From assembly GCA_002441555.1 (NCBI GenBank), contig DJWK01000046.1, positions 1 through 24,062 of the forward strand: a stretch of 24,062 nt of DNA, in the 5' to 3' direction. The translations under genes and the position numbers were made by a program. Positions 15,655-23,553 of this stretch are shown piece by piece. The first letter of the stretch is position 1, and each line of letters opens with the position of its first letter. Origin of the DNA: Thermodesulfobacteriaceae bacterium UBA6232. Lineage in GTDB: Bacteria; Desulfobacterota; Thermodesulfobacteria; Thermodesulfobacteriales; Thermodesulfobacteriaceae. Under the pieces are notes generated by a model. The model saw only the letters and a program-made list of their open reading frames with translations, did not search any database and was not told the DNA's origin.

Positions 15655-16203
15655 TTAATGTTTTTTATGTTGAATGGCTTCATCTTTCAAAGTAAATTCA
15701 GATGATTCATTAATAAGCCCTGCCCGTTTGAGGAGTAAATAATTATTCCTTTTGAATTCTTCTACTTTGAGCTCGTAAAGCCTTTCTCTAAAGCTCTGAT
15801 AAAAATCAAAATAGCGCAGCATAAATGCATTAATTCTATCCTCTAAGTCTAAAAGATGAGAAATCCCAAATTTATTCAGAATTTCTTCACCTATGCGGTC
15901 TCTTATTATGCCTTTTAAAATCAAAAACATTTTGCTTGCCTTTGAAGGTAAGCTTTCCTGAACGGCCCTTATTTGAGCTAATTTTTGAAGGGTCTCTTCC
16001 ATTTCCTCCCAGTTTATATCACCGCATAAAGAATTAAGAACCTTTTCAAAACACTCTCTTATATGATAACCAAAAGGGTTGGTAAAGGGATCGATTTCTT
16101 TTTTAAAATAATAGGCACTTTCTCCAAAATCTTCCCAGAACTTGTTAATCCACAATTCAAGGATTTCAGATTTTTTAAGTTGCAAGAAATCTTTGAACTC
16201 CAA
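15655..16203 (-). CDS. RsbRD_N-domain protein leading the dsrMKJOP operon
   Basis: 182 residues, alpha-helical, soluble, with no Cys-rich motif and no STAS domain. It resembles the N-terminal sensor domain of RsbRD (globin-like helical fold): LKKSEILELWINKFWED, NPFGYHIRECFEKVLNSL, LAQIRAVQESLPSKASKMFL, then a C-terminal helix. Stand-alone RsbRD_N genes are found directly upstream of dsrM in sulfate reducers. A role in sensing or assembly for the complex is inferred. The start is TTG at 16201-16203, chosen because AAGGAGG (16209-16215) lies 5 bases upstream and no ATG occurs near. It is the first gene after the operon promoter. Confidence 0.85.
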   Translation of the reverse strand: MEFKDFLQLKKSEILELWINKFWEDFGESAYYFKKEIDPFTNPFGYHIRECFEKVLNSLCGDINWEEMEETLQKLAQIRAVQESLPSKASKMFLILKGIIRDRIGEEILNKFGISHLLDLEDRINAFMLRYFDFYQSFRERLYELKVEEFKRNNYLLLKRAGLINESSEFTLKDEAIQHKKH

Positions 16204-16208
16204 GCCCC

Positions 16209-16215
16209 CCTCCTT
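16209..16215 (-). promoter_or_regulatory. Shine-Dalgarno sequence fixing the TTG start of the RsbRD_N gene
   Basis: Reverse-strand AAGGAGG, 5 bases from TTG 16201-16203. A perfect match to the 16S rRNA tail, supporting a non-ATG start. Confidence 0.8.
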
Positions 16216-16224
16216 AATAATGCT

Positions 16225-16253
16225 ATATTTTAGAAATTAATAAAAAAAGTCAA
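16225..16253 (-). promoter_or_regulatory. Candidate promoter of the RsbRD_N-dsrMKJOP operon
   Basis: Reverse strand TTGACT (16248-16253) and AAATAT (16225-16230) are spaced by 17 bases; TAAAAT (16227-16232) is an alternative -10 at 15 bases. Transcription would begin near 16218, leaving a leader of about 15 bases with the strong AAGGAGG. It lies in the only sizeable gap (16204-16327) upstream of the dsr genes. Confidence 0.55.
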
Positions 16254-16296
16254 GTCTTAAAAAGTCCAATAAACTTCAATTATCGCCAATTTTCTT

Positions 16297-16317
16297 AAAG
16301 AAATTCTAAATTTCTTT
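16297..16317 (-). terminator. AT-rich stem-loop after the DUF763 gene
   Basis: AAAGAAATT (16297-16305) and AATTTCTTT (16309-16317) form a perfect 9-base inverted repeat with a 3-base loop, 10 bases past the DUF763 stop. The stem has little G+C and the reverse strand lacks a long T run after it, so termination would be weak. Read-through into the dsr operon cannot be excluded. Confidence 0.35.
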
Positions 16318-16327
16318 TTCTTTATCT

Positions 16328-17416
16328 TTACTTTAACTGAAAAAAAAGAGTCAATCTTTTGAGTAATTTTATTTTTTCTTGGTATTCAAGCTCACTTGTC
16401 TTCAAAAGACTTTCAAGTTCTGCAATGGTGTTTTCATAAACCCTTTTGTTAATTTTATAGGGATAACCATCTTTTCCACCGTGGGCAAAACTATAATGCA
16501 CCGGATCTATTCTTGAGGCCTTAACATCAAAAATAAGTTCTGCCGTTAAAGTGAGGGCCCTTAAGGCTTTTGCTCCAAGGCCCTGAATTAAAAGAAGCTT
16601 TTGAAAATCTTGAGGAGGATTTTCATAGGTTTTTTCCCAAACCCTTGGTAAAACCGAAAGAGGTAAATCTTTAAGACCAAGTGCATGCTCTCTTTTAAAA
16701 AATAATCTTTCCGTTAGCCTCAATTCCCTTTCTATTTTCCCGAAGGGCTCTCTTAATAATTCCAGGATTTTACTTCTTACATTTTCACTTTCAGAGGCTA
16801 CTAAATTTAAAACCTCCTTTCTTTTTAAAGAAGAAATTATCCCAGAGTGAGGATCTGAAAAGAAATCCCTCACAGTATCACAGAACCAGTGATATCTTCT
16901 TGCATAAAGAGATTTTTCATCCATTCCCTGTTGGATTACAGCCCACTTTCCATCAGAAGTGAAAATAAACACATGAAAATAAAGATCAAAACCATCTTGA
17001 AGGGCATTATTATCAATTTTTGCAACAAGCCTGCTCAAAGTGATTAGTTGGCCTATTTCAGAGTTAAGGCCATATCTTTCTCCCCAGTACTCAATTTCTT
17101 TAGGAGTGTTTAAAGCGCTTCTTCCCTTTCCACCACATATAAATATTCCAAGCTCTTTAAAATGAGGCTCTAAGGCCTTTTTAATGGCTCCACCAAGAGT
17201 AGTAGTAAGCCCTGAGGAATGCCAGTCAAAACCAAGAAGACACCCCAAAGCCTGAAACCAATAGGGATCAGAAAGTCTTTTTAAAAGTTCTTCCCTTCCA
17301 AACTCACGATAAATAACAAGAAGAATGGCTCTTCCAAGCCTTACCATTTTTTCAAAAAGCCAGGGAGGACATTTTCCTCCGTGCAAGGGTAAATCAACCA
17401 CAGCCCTTTTAAACAT
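16328..17416 (-). CDS. DUF763-family protein
   Basis: 362 residues. The start RAVVDLPLHGGKCPPWLFEKMVRLGRAI and the segment FHVFIFTSDGKWAVIQQGM are typical of DUF763, a family known mainly from archaea and thermophilic bacteria with no assigned function. Residues about 270-295 (LLLIQGLGAKALRALTLTAE) look like a helix-hairpin-helix, suggesting nucleic-acid contact, but this is inference. There is no signal peptide or membrane segment. The start overlaps the pyrF end by 8 bases, so it is the third gene of nrdR-pyrF-DUF763. Confidence 0.8.
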   Translation of the reverse strand: MFKRAVVDLPLHGGKCPPWLFEKMVRLGRAILLVIYREFGREELLKRLSDPYWFQALGCLLGFDWHSSGLTTTLGGAIKKALEPHFKELGIFICGGKGRSALNTPKEIEYWGERYGLNSEIGQLITLSRLVAKIDNNALQDGFDLYFHVFIFTSDGKWAVIQQGMDEKSLYARRYHWFCDTVRDFFSDPHSGIISSLKRKEVLNLVASESENVRSKILELLREPFGKIERELRLTERLFFKREHALGLKDLPLSVLPRVWEKTYENPPQDFQKLLLIQGLGAKALRALTLTAELIFDVKASRIDPVHYSFAHGGKDGYPYKINKRVYENTIAELESLLKTSELEYQEKIKLLKRLTLFFQLK

Positions 17417-18137
17417 TTTTCTCCTCTATGGCTTTTTTTATCTTCTCATGAATCTGTAAACAAGTTCCGATGGGATCTTGAGAAAGTCTTATAGGTCTTC
17501 CCACAACCAAAAAATCAGCTCCATTCAAAATAGCCTCATAGGGAGTTGCGGTTCGAACCTGATCATCCCTTTGGGAAGATTCCTCAAAGCGAATGCCTGG
17601 AACAACTGTAATAAGATAAGGAAAGGCCTCTTTAATCCTTGAAACCTCTTTGGCAGAACAAACAATTCCATCACACCCAACGCTTTGTGCAAGAAAGGAA
17701 AGTTTATAAACCAGATCCTCCGTCTTATAGAGATATTCACCGTTAAAACCAAGCTCAAGAAGATCGGCTTTATCAAGAGAGGTAAGAAGGGTTACTCCTA
17801 AAATTTTCAAACCCCCTTCTGCTGCTTTTACTGCCTCTTCAAGAGCCTTTCTTCCTGAAAGGACATGCACTGTCAGAAAATCAACCCCATGTGAAACCGC
17901 AGCTCTTACAGCTTGAGAAACTGTATTAGGGATATCATGCAATTTTAAATCAAGAAATATCTTTGCACCTGTTTTTTTCTTTACTTTCTCAATAGCCCTC
18001 GGTCCAACCTTCACAAAAAGTTCAAGCCCGATTTTAAAGGTTCCAATATAAGGAGAAAGCTTTTCTGCCCAGGAAAGGGCCTCTTTTAAATCGGAAAAAT
18101 CAAGAGGAAAGATCAGTCTTTCTCTGGGATCCTTCAC
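17409..18137 (-). CDS. pyrF: Orotidine 5'-phosphate decarboxylase
   Basis: Last enzyme of UMP synthesis, cytoplasmic, 242 residues, a TIM barrel of usual length for the bacterial group I type. The catalytic set D63-x-K65-x2-D68 is visible in FLDLKLHDIPNTV. PLDF (11-14), TVHVLSG, VVPGIRF and the phosphate-binding GRPI near the end also match. The start is GTG at 18135-18137, supported by AAGGAG 7 bases upstream. This places the start 38 bases inside the end of nrdR, so the two are translationally coupled. Confidence 0.95.
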   Translation of the reverse strand: MKDPRERLIFPLDFSDLKEALSWAEKLSPYIGTFKIGLELFVKVGPRAIEKVKKKTGAKIFLDLKLHDIPNTVSQAVRAAVSHGVDFLTVHVLSGRKALEEAVKAAEGGLKILGVTLLTSLDKADLLELGFNGEYLYKTEDLVYKLSFLAQSVGCDGIVCSAKEVSRIKEAFPYLITVVPGIRFEESSQRDDQVRTATPYEAILNGADFLVVGRPIRLSQDPIGTCLQIHEKIKKAIEEKNV

Positions 18138-18579
18138 TGGTTAACTCCTTTATACTATCAAGAAATTCATCAACATCTTTAAAATCTTTATAAACAGAGG
18201 CAAATCTTATATAGGCCACTTTGTCCCAGCTTTTTAAAGCCTCCATTACTTTCTCACCGATTAATTTAGCAGGCACTTCTCTTTCGCCAAGCTGAATAAG
18301 CTCCAGTTCAAGATCGTTGATAAATTTCTTAATAGCTTCCTCACTAATAGGTCTTTTATGACAGGCCTTTCTTATTCCTGAAAGTAATTTTTCACGGTTA
18401 TAAGGTTCCCTTCTTCCGTCTTTTTTTACAATCATAATGTCAAGTTCAAGCTTTTCATATGTGGTAAAACGATATCCACATTTTTGACACTCCCTTCTTC
18501 TCCTTATGGTGAAACCATCCTCTATTATTCTTGAATCTATAACCCTTGTTTCTGGCTCCTTACATCTTGGGCATCTCAT
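18100..18579 (-). CDS. nrdR: Transcriptional regulator NrdR
   Basis: 159 residues, usual length about 150-160. An N-terminal zinc ribbon with C3-x2-C6 and C31-x2-C34 (CPRC, CQKCGYRFTTYE) and the basic RRRREC segment is followed by an ATP-cone (about 45-140, IVKKDGRREPYNREKLLSGI). NrdR senses dATP/ATP and represses ribonucleotide reductase genes. No ribonucleotide reductase gene or obvious pair of NrdR boxes lies in this window. It is the first gene of nrdR-pyrF-DUF763, divergent from xseA. No Shine-Dalgarno sequence is seen (AATAATAATATG). Confidence 0.96.
   Translation of the reverse strand: MRCPRCKEPETRVIDSRIIEDGFTIRRRRECQKCGYRFTTYEKLELDIMIVKKDGRREPYNREKLLSGIRKACHKRPISEEAIKKFINDLELELIQLGEREVPAKLIGEKVMEALKSWDKVAYIRFASVYKDFKDVDEFLDSIKELTSEGSQRKTDLSS
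18145..18150 (-). promoter_or_regulatory. Shine-Dalgarno sequence fixing the GTG start of pyrF
   Basis: Reverse-strand AAGGAG inside nrdR, 7 bases before GTG 18135-18137. It supports the overlapping start. Confidence 0.75.
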
Positions 18580-18652
18580 ATTATTATTATGCCCTTTATT
18601 TTAAAAAATTCAAAGTTTGTGATCTTTTTATTTTTCATTTTCATTCTATATT

Positions 18653-19981
18653 ATGAAAGAGATGAAAATTGAAAAGGTTTATCAAGAAACTACAAAACTT
18701 CCACAGGAAAAATTTTATTATACCGTTAAAGAGGTATCTCAAAAATTAAAAAATCTTCTTGAAGAAAATTTAACCTTTCTCTGGATTGAAGGAGAGATCT
18801 CCAATTTAAAGCATAGTCAAAATGGACACATTTATTTAAATCTTGTAGAAGATGAAGCTACCCTTAAAGCTATTATTTTTAGAGACCAAAAGCAGGAAAT
18901 ACCTCAAGAAGTCTTAAAAAACGGACTAAAGGTGCTCGTTTTTGGAAGGCTAACCTTCTTTGGAAGATCAGGTGAGGTCTTTATTATTATTAAAAAAATT
19001 GAACCTCTTGGAATAGGGCTTCTACATTTAAGAAAGGAATATTTGCTTCAAAAATATAATTATCTTTTTGATCCCAATCTTAAGAGAGAAATACCTCCCT
19101 TTCCGAAAAAAATAGGTGTGATAACTTCTCTTTTTGGAGCAGCTCTTGAGGACTTTCTCAAAGTTGGGCTTTCTCGCTGGCAGGCTCACATCCTCATTTA
19201 TCCAGTAAAAGTTCAAGGAGAGGGGGCACTCCTTGAGATAATTCAGGCCATAAAAGACCTGAATGAATATTTTTCTGATCTTGATTTAATTGTAATTACA
19301 AGAGGTGGTGGATCTGCAGAGGATCTTCTTCCCTTTTATACGGAAGAAATAATCCTTGCGGTAAGAAATTCCAGAATACCCGTTGTTTCTGCTGTGGGCC
19401 ACGAAATTGACTATACCTTATGTGACCTTGCCGCTGATAAAAGATGCCCAACTCCCTCTGCAGCTGCTCAGGAAATCTTTCCCGATAAAAAAGAACTTCT
19501 TTCGAAAATGGAACTTTTAAGGAAAAAATTATATCAGCTTGCCTCCTTAAAAATCAGTCTTCTTGAAGGAAAAATAAAGGGGCTTCAAACAGGGCTTCAG
19601 CAAAGAAACCCCCTTCTAAGGCTAACCCATAAGGAAAGGAAATTGAGGGATTTAAAATTTCAACTTTTTCAAATAATAAATGAAAAGCTCTTGATTAGGG
19701 AAAGAGCCCTTTCTCAATTGAAGAAACAATTAGACCTAAAACATCCCTCAAAATTGTTGGAAATAAAAGAAGAAAAACTTAAGGGCCTTAAAAAGATACT
19801 TTTTTCACTTTCTCCTTACAATGTTCTTAAAAGGGGATACAGTATAGTTAAAACCTATCCCCAGGGTGAGATTGTTAAATCTTCTGAAAAGATAAAGCCC
19901 GGCGATCAGCTTGAAATAATTTTATCTCAAGGGAAACTTTTGGTTAGGGTTATCGAGGTGGAGGAAAAAAATGAATTATGA
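18653..19981 (+). CDS. xseA: Exodeoxyribonuclease VII large subunit
   Basis: 442 residues. Catalytic and DNA-binding subunit of exonuclease VII, which degrades single-stranded DNA to acid-soluble oligonucleotides. An N-terminal OB fold (about 20-120, FLWIEGEISNLKHSQNGHIYLNL) is followed by the catalytic core with PKKIGVITS, VITRGGGSAEDLLPF and VVSAVGHEIDYTLCDLAADKRCPTPSAAA. A long coiled-coil region (about 280-390) and a short C-terminal barrel with KRGYSIV follow. ATG 18653 is used; ATG 18662 is equally possible. No Shine-Dalgarno sequence is visible. Confidence 0.96.
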   Translation: MKEMKIEKVYQETTKLPQEKFYYTVKEVSQKLKNLLEENLTFLWIEGEISNLKHSQNGHIYLNLVEDEATLKAIIFRDQKQEIPQEVLKNGLKVLVFGRLTFFGRSGEVFIIIKKIEPLGIGLLHLRKEYLLQKYNYLFDPNLKREIPPFPKKIGVITSLFGAALEDFLKVGLSRWQAHILIYPVKVQGEGALLEIIQAIKDLNEYFSDLDLIVITRGGGSAEDLLPFYTEEIILAVRNSRIPVVSAVGHEIDYTLCDLAADKRCPTPSAAAQEIFPDKKELLSKMELLRKKLYQLASLKISLLEGKIKGLQTGLQQRNPLLRLTHKERKLRDLKFQLFQIINEKLLIRERALSQLKKQLDLKHPSKLLEIKEEKLKGLKKILFSLSPYNVLKRGYSIVKTYPQGEIVKSSEKIKPGDQLEIILSQGKLLVRVIEVEEKNEL

Positions 19982-20216
19982 TTTAACCTTTGAAAGGGCT
20001 TTAAAAAGATTGGAAGAAATCATTGCAAGCCTTGACGAAAAGGATCTTGATTTGGAAAAGGCTATTTCCCTTTATGAAGAGGGGATGGCCCTTGTCCACT
20101 TCTGCGAAGAAAAATTAAAACAGGCAAGAAGCAGAGTGGAAGTAATTTTGAAAAATAAAGAAGGATTTATTTTGGAGAGTTTAGAAAAGGCAAAAGAACT
20201 TTTGAAGAATGGCTAA
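19971..20216 (+). CDS. xseB: Exodeoxyribonuclease VII small subunit
   Basis: 81 residues, normal length. The family pattern is clear: LTFERALKRLEEIIASLDEKDLDLEKAISLYEEGM, a helical hairpin that binds the XseA coiled coil. It overlaps xseA by 11 bases, with GGAGG in the xseA end as a Shine-Dalgarno sequence. Confidence 0.95.
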   Translation: MNYDLTFERALKRLEEIIASLDEKDLDLEKAISLYEEGMALVHFCEEKLKQARSRVEVILKNKEGFILESLEKAKELLKNG

Positions 20217-21111
20217 TTTTCAAAATCTTTTGGCCTATCTTTCTGAGAAAAAAAATAAAATTGATGAAACTTTGAAAAGTTTATTGCCTGAAAAGAAAGG
20301 GTATGGAGGAAGGGTGTTAGAGGCTGCAAGCTACAGCCTTTTTAATGGTGGAAAAAGACTAAGGCCTATTCTTTGTCTTATGGGGTATGAACTTTCCGAA
20401 AAAAATTCCGATGAAATTCTTATTTTTGCAGCAGGGCTTGAATGTGTTCATACTTATTCTTTAATACATGATGACCTTCCCTGCATGGACGATGACGATT
20501 TTAGAAGGGGAAAGCCTTCCTGCCACAAGGCCTTTGATGAGGCTACAGCAATTCTTGCAGGTGATGGCCTTCAAGCCTTTGCCTATGAATGTTTTACCCA
20601 TAAAAAAATTTTAAAACATGTTAAACCAAGGAATCTTATAAAGGCTGTAAATCTTATTGCCAGGGCAACAGGTTTTCAAGGAATGGTGGGAGGCCAGATG
20701 GCTGACCTTCTTGCAGAAGGTAAAAAGGGAAATTCCCGTATGTTAAAATGGATTCACCATCACAAAACAGTGGCCCTCATTGAGGCCTCCCTTTTAAGCG
20801 GAGCTATTCTTGCGGGACTGCCTAAGGGAGAACTCAAAGTTTTATCAAAATTTGGAAAAAATCTTGGGCTTCTTTTTCAGATTACAGATGATCTCCTTGA
20901 TATCATCGGAGATGAAGCTCTCCTTGGCAAACCTGTTAAATCGGATTTAAAAAAGAAAAAACTCACCTATCCTTCCCTTTATGGAATAGAAAAAACCAAG
21001 TTTTTAGCTGAAGATTTAGCTGAAAAAACCGTAAATCTTTTGTCCCCCTTTGGAGAAAGGGCATCCCTTCTTAAAGACCTAACATTATTCATCTTAAACA
21101 GGGTCAACTAA
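20209..21111 (+). CDS. ispA: Polyprenyl (farnesyl/geranylgeranyl) diphosphate synthase
   Basis: 300 residues. Condenses IPP with allylic diphosphates to give the C15 (or C20) precursor of quinones, undecaprenol and other isoprenoids. The first aspartate-rich motif is DDLPCMDDDD (88-97) with Tyr-Ser four to five residues before it as in IspA-type enzymes. The second is ITDDLLD (225-231). GGKRLRP (48-54) is the diphosphate-binding segment. Chain length (FPP versus GGPP) cannot be settled here. It overlaps xseB by 8 bases and meets dxs at TAATG. Confidence 0.93.
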   Translation: MANFQNLLAYLSEKKNKIDETLKSLLPEKKGYGGRVLEAASYSLFNGGKRLRPILCLMGYELSEKNSDEILIFAAGLECVHTYSLIHDDLPCMDDDDFRRGKPSCHKAFDEATAILAGDGLQAFAYECFTHKKILKHVKPRNLIKAVNLIARATGFQGMVGGQMADLLAEGKKGNSRMLKWIHHHKTVALIEASLLSGAILAGLPKGELKVLSKFGKNLGLLFQITDDLLDIIGDEALLGKPVKSDLKKKKLTYPSLYGIEKTKFLAEDLAEKTVNLLSPFGERASLLKDLTLFILNRVN

Positions 21112-22982
21112 TGAAACTTATCGAGAGAATTAATTCTCCCCAGGATTTAAAGGAACTTAAACTTTCGCAATTAAAACTTCTTGCAGAGGAAATTAGAAAA
21201 TTAATTATTGAGGTGGTGGCTAAAAATGGCGGACATCTTGCTCCCAATCTCGGAGTGGTTGAACTCACCCTTGCCCTTCACTATGTCTTCAATTCTCCGG
21301 AAGATAAAATTATCTGGGATGTGGGTCATCAATGTTATACCCATAAAATTATTACAGGAAGAAGAGAGGCCTTTAATACTTTAAGAACCTTTGGTGGTAT
21401 TGCAGGATTTCCTAAAAGGGCTGAAAGTCCTCACGATGTTTTAGACACAGGGCATAGCAGCACCTCCATTTCTGCAGGGCTTGGAATGGCTGTTGGAAGG
21501 CATCTAAAAGGAAAGACTAACAAAGTAATTTGTGTGATAGGTGACGGTTCAATAACTGCAGGAATGGCCTTTGAGGCTTTAAATAATGCAGGATATCTTA
21601 AGGAAGATCTTCTTGTAATTTTGAATGATAATGAAATGTCTATCTCCCCAAATGTGGGAGCCCTTTCTGCCTTTGTATCAAAAAAGATGACCGGGAATCT
21701 TGCCCGTTTTATAAGAAAGGAAATGGAAAAAATTTTACCGAGATTTCCTGGAGGAGAGAACTTCCTTCACATCCTCAAAAAGGGGGAAGATCTTTTTAAA
21801 ATGGCAGTAACCCCAGGAGCACTCTTTACAGCCCTAAATTTTGAATATATAGGCCCGGTTGATGGACATAATTTAGAAGCCCTTATTGAAATTCTTAAAA
21901 ATCTAAAGGAAATGAAAGGCCCTATACTCTTTCATGTGGTAACCAAAAAAGGAAAAGGCTATCCTCCAGCTGAAGCAGATCCTGAAACCTTTCACGGTAT
22001 CGGCCCCTTTGAGATTTCCACAGGAAAACCCATTAAGAAAAAAGAGGCTCCTCCCAGTTATACAGAGGTTTTTGGCGAAACCATAGTTCGGCTTGCCGAA
22101 AGGGAACCAAGAATAATTGCTATAACAGCAGCCATGAAAACAGGCACAGGCCTTAAAAAATTTGCTGAAAAATTCCCTGAGAGATTCTTTGATGTTGGAA
22201 TTTGTGAGCAGCATGCTGTCACCTTTGCAGCAGGACTTGCTTTAGAGGGATTTATCCCAGTTTGTGCAATTTATTCAACTTTTCTTCAAAGGGCCTATGA
22301 CCAAATTATTCATGATGTAGCCCTAAACAATGCCAAGGTGATCTTTGCCATTGATAGAGCTGGCCTTGTGGGAGAGGACGGACCCACTCATCACGGTGCC
22401 TTTGATTTATCCTATTTAAGATGTGTTCCCAATATGATAATTTCTGCCCCAAAGGACGAAAATGAACTTCAGCATCTTCTCTACAGTGCCCTTGCCTATG
22501 ATAATCCCTGTGCCATCAGATACCCAAGAGGAGAAGGAGTGGGAGTGCCCCTTGATAAAGAATTTAAATATATTCCCGTTGGAAAAGGTGAAATTCTAAA
22601 AGATGGAAAAGAGGCTGTTATTTTTGCCATAGGTAGTATGGTACACAAGGCTTTAAAAGCTGCAGATGAACTTGAAAAGAAGGGACTCTCCGTAGCTGTT
22701 ATTAATGTTCGTTTTTTAAAACCCCTTGATGAAGAATTAATTCTCAATTTTGCTGAAAAAACTAAGAGAGTCCTTGTTGTTGAAGAAAATTCCATTTATG
22801 GAGGTCTCAATTCTGCTATCTCAGAACTTTTATTAAAAAAGGGGCTTTTTGTAAAATATGATAATCTCGGACTCCCTGATAAATTTGTAGAACACGGTGA
22901 TCTGAAAAACTTATATCAAAAATATAGCCTCACAGAAAAGGCCATTTTCGACAAAATTGTCCATTTGTTAGAAGAAAAATGA
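21111..22982 (+). CDS. dxs: 1-deoxy-D-xylulose-5-phosphate synthase
   Basis: 623 residues, the usual length. First step of the MEP isoprenoid pathway, condensing pyruvate and glyceraldehyde 3-phosphate with thiamine diphosphate. Seen: WDVGHQCYTHKI, TGHSSTSISAGLG, the ThDP motif GDGSITAGMAFEALNNAG, the DVGICEQHAVTFAAGLA segment with the catalytic Glu, and RAGLVGEDGPTHHGAFDLSY. The C-terminal transketolase domain is complete. It shares a base with the ispA stop. A weak inverted repeat (GAAAAAT/ATTTTTC, 22974-22991) spans the stop. Confidence 0.97.
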   Translation: MKLIERINSPQDLKELKLSQLKLLAEEIRKLIIEVVAKNGGHLAPNLGVVELTLALHYVFNSPEDKIIWDVGHQCYTHKIITGRREAFNTLRTFGGIAGFPKRAESPHDVLDTGHSSTSISAGLGMAVGRHLKGKTNKVICVIGDGSITAGMAFEALNNAGYLKEDLLVILNDNEMSISPNVGALSAFVSKKMTGNLARFIRKEMEKILPRFPGGENFLHILKKGEDLFKMAVTPGALFTALNFEYIGPVDGHNLEALIEILKNLKEMKGPILFHVVTKKGKGYPPAEADPETFHGIGPFEISTGKPIKKKEAPPSYTEVFGETIVRLAEREPRIIAITAAMKTGTGLKKFAEKFPERFFDVGICEQHAVTFAAGLALEGFIPVCAIYSTFLQRAYDQIIHDVALNNAKVIFAIDRAGLVGEDGPTHHGAFDLSYLRCVPNMIISAPKDENELQHLLYSALAYDNPCAIRYPRGEGVGVPLDKEFKYIPVGKGEILKDGKEAVIFAIGSMVHKALKAADELEKKGLSVAVINVRFLKPLDEELILNFAEKTKRVLVVEENSIYGGLNSAISELLLKKGLFVKYDNLGLPDKFVEHGDLKNLYQKYSLTEKAIFDKIVHLLEEK

Positions 22983-23053
22983 CAATTTTTCCCTTTAAAT
23001 TCCCCAAAAACTCCTTTAAATTTAGGTATAAAATTTGAATAGATAAGAGCTAA

Positions 23054-23488
23054 ATGAAAGGGGCCCTTTTTATATTAAGCTGTGTCTTTGCTATCCAATG
23101 GTTTTATCTGAGTGATACTCTATTTTCTTCACCTTCCCAACCAAAAATCCAAAAATCAGAAAAGGCAATTGAAATTTTTTGTTCCAAAATTGATCCAGAC
23201 AATCTTCATTGTCAAAAAAGAACGGAATTGAAATTAAAACGCTTAGAACTAAAAAGTCTTATTTACAAAGAATTTGAAAAATTTTGTAAAGCCAATCCCC
23301 AAAACAAGTATTGTCTTCAAAAGAAGCTTCCAAATATCTTTGTCATATGTAATTTTCTCTTTTCTCATTCACCCCATTGTCAAGAATGGCAAGCCCTAAA
23401 ACAACAGGAACTTGAAAATAAAGGCTTTCTTTATGAAGAAATAGAAAAGTTCTGTAAAGCCTTCCCAAAGCATAGCTTTTGCAAATAA
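23054..23488 (+). CDS. Small exported protein with duplicated cysteine-pair unit, function unknown
   Basis: I recognise no family. 144 residues: an N-terminal hydrophobic stretch (3-19, signal peptide or anchor), then a Lys/Glu-rich helical region with four cysteine pairs. C43-x9-C53 and C78-x8-C87 form unit 1; C99-x9-C109 and C134-x8-C143 form unit 2. Matching cysteines lie exactly 56 residues apart, and EKFCKA followed by x-P is repeated (75-82 and 131-138). This indicates an internal duplication, probably two disulfide-stapled helical hairpins outside the cytoplasm. AAGAG lies 6 bases before the ATG, and TATAAA at 23027-23032 may be its -10. It stands between dxs and the ppGpp gene. Confidence 0.72.
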   Translation: MKGALFILSCVFAIQWFYLSDTLFSSPSQPKIQKSEKAIEIFCSKIDPDNLHCQKRTELKLKRLELKSLIYKEFEKFCKANPQNKYCLQKKLPNIFVICNFLFSHSPHCQEWQALKQQELENKGFLYEEIEKFCKAFPKHSFCK

Positions 23489-23517
23489 AACCTCCATTGA
23501 ATCGTACTTTTTTAAAC

Positions 23518-23546
23518 TTGATCTTTTTTTTAATTAGATTTATTTT
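23518..23546 (+). promoter_or_regulatory. Candidate promoter of the ppGpp synthetase/hydrolase gene
   Basis: TTGATC (23518-23523) and TATTTT (23541-23546) are spaced by 17 bases. The predicted transcription start falls at about 23553, next to the ATG at 23554. No Shine-Dalgarno sequence is present, so the transcript may be leaderless. Confidence 0.35.
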
Positions 23547-23553
23547 AATTAAT

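Noticed and set aside
21903..22214. Reverse frame of 103 codons inside dxs
   Set aside because: Antisense to conserved dxs coding sequence; no start signal or motif.
22974..22991. Inverted repeat GAAAAAT/ATTTTTC over the dxs stop codon as a terminator
   Set aside because: Almost pure A/T stem of 7 bases, starting inside the coding region and lacking a T run; too weak to call.
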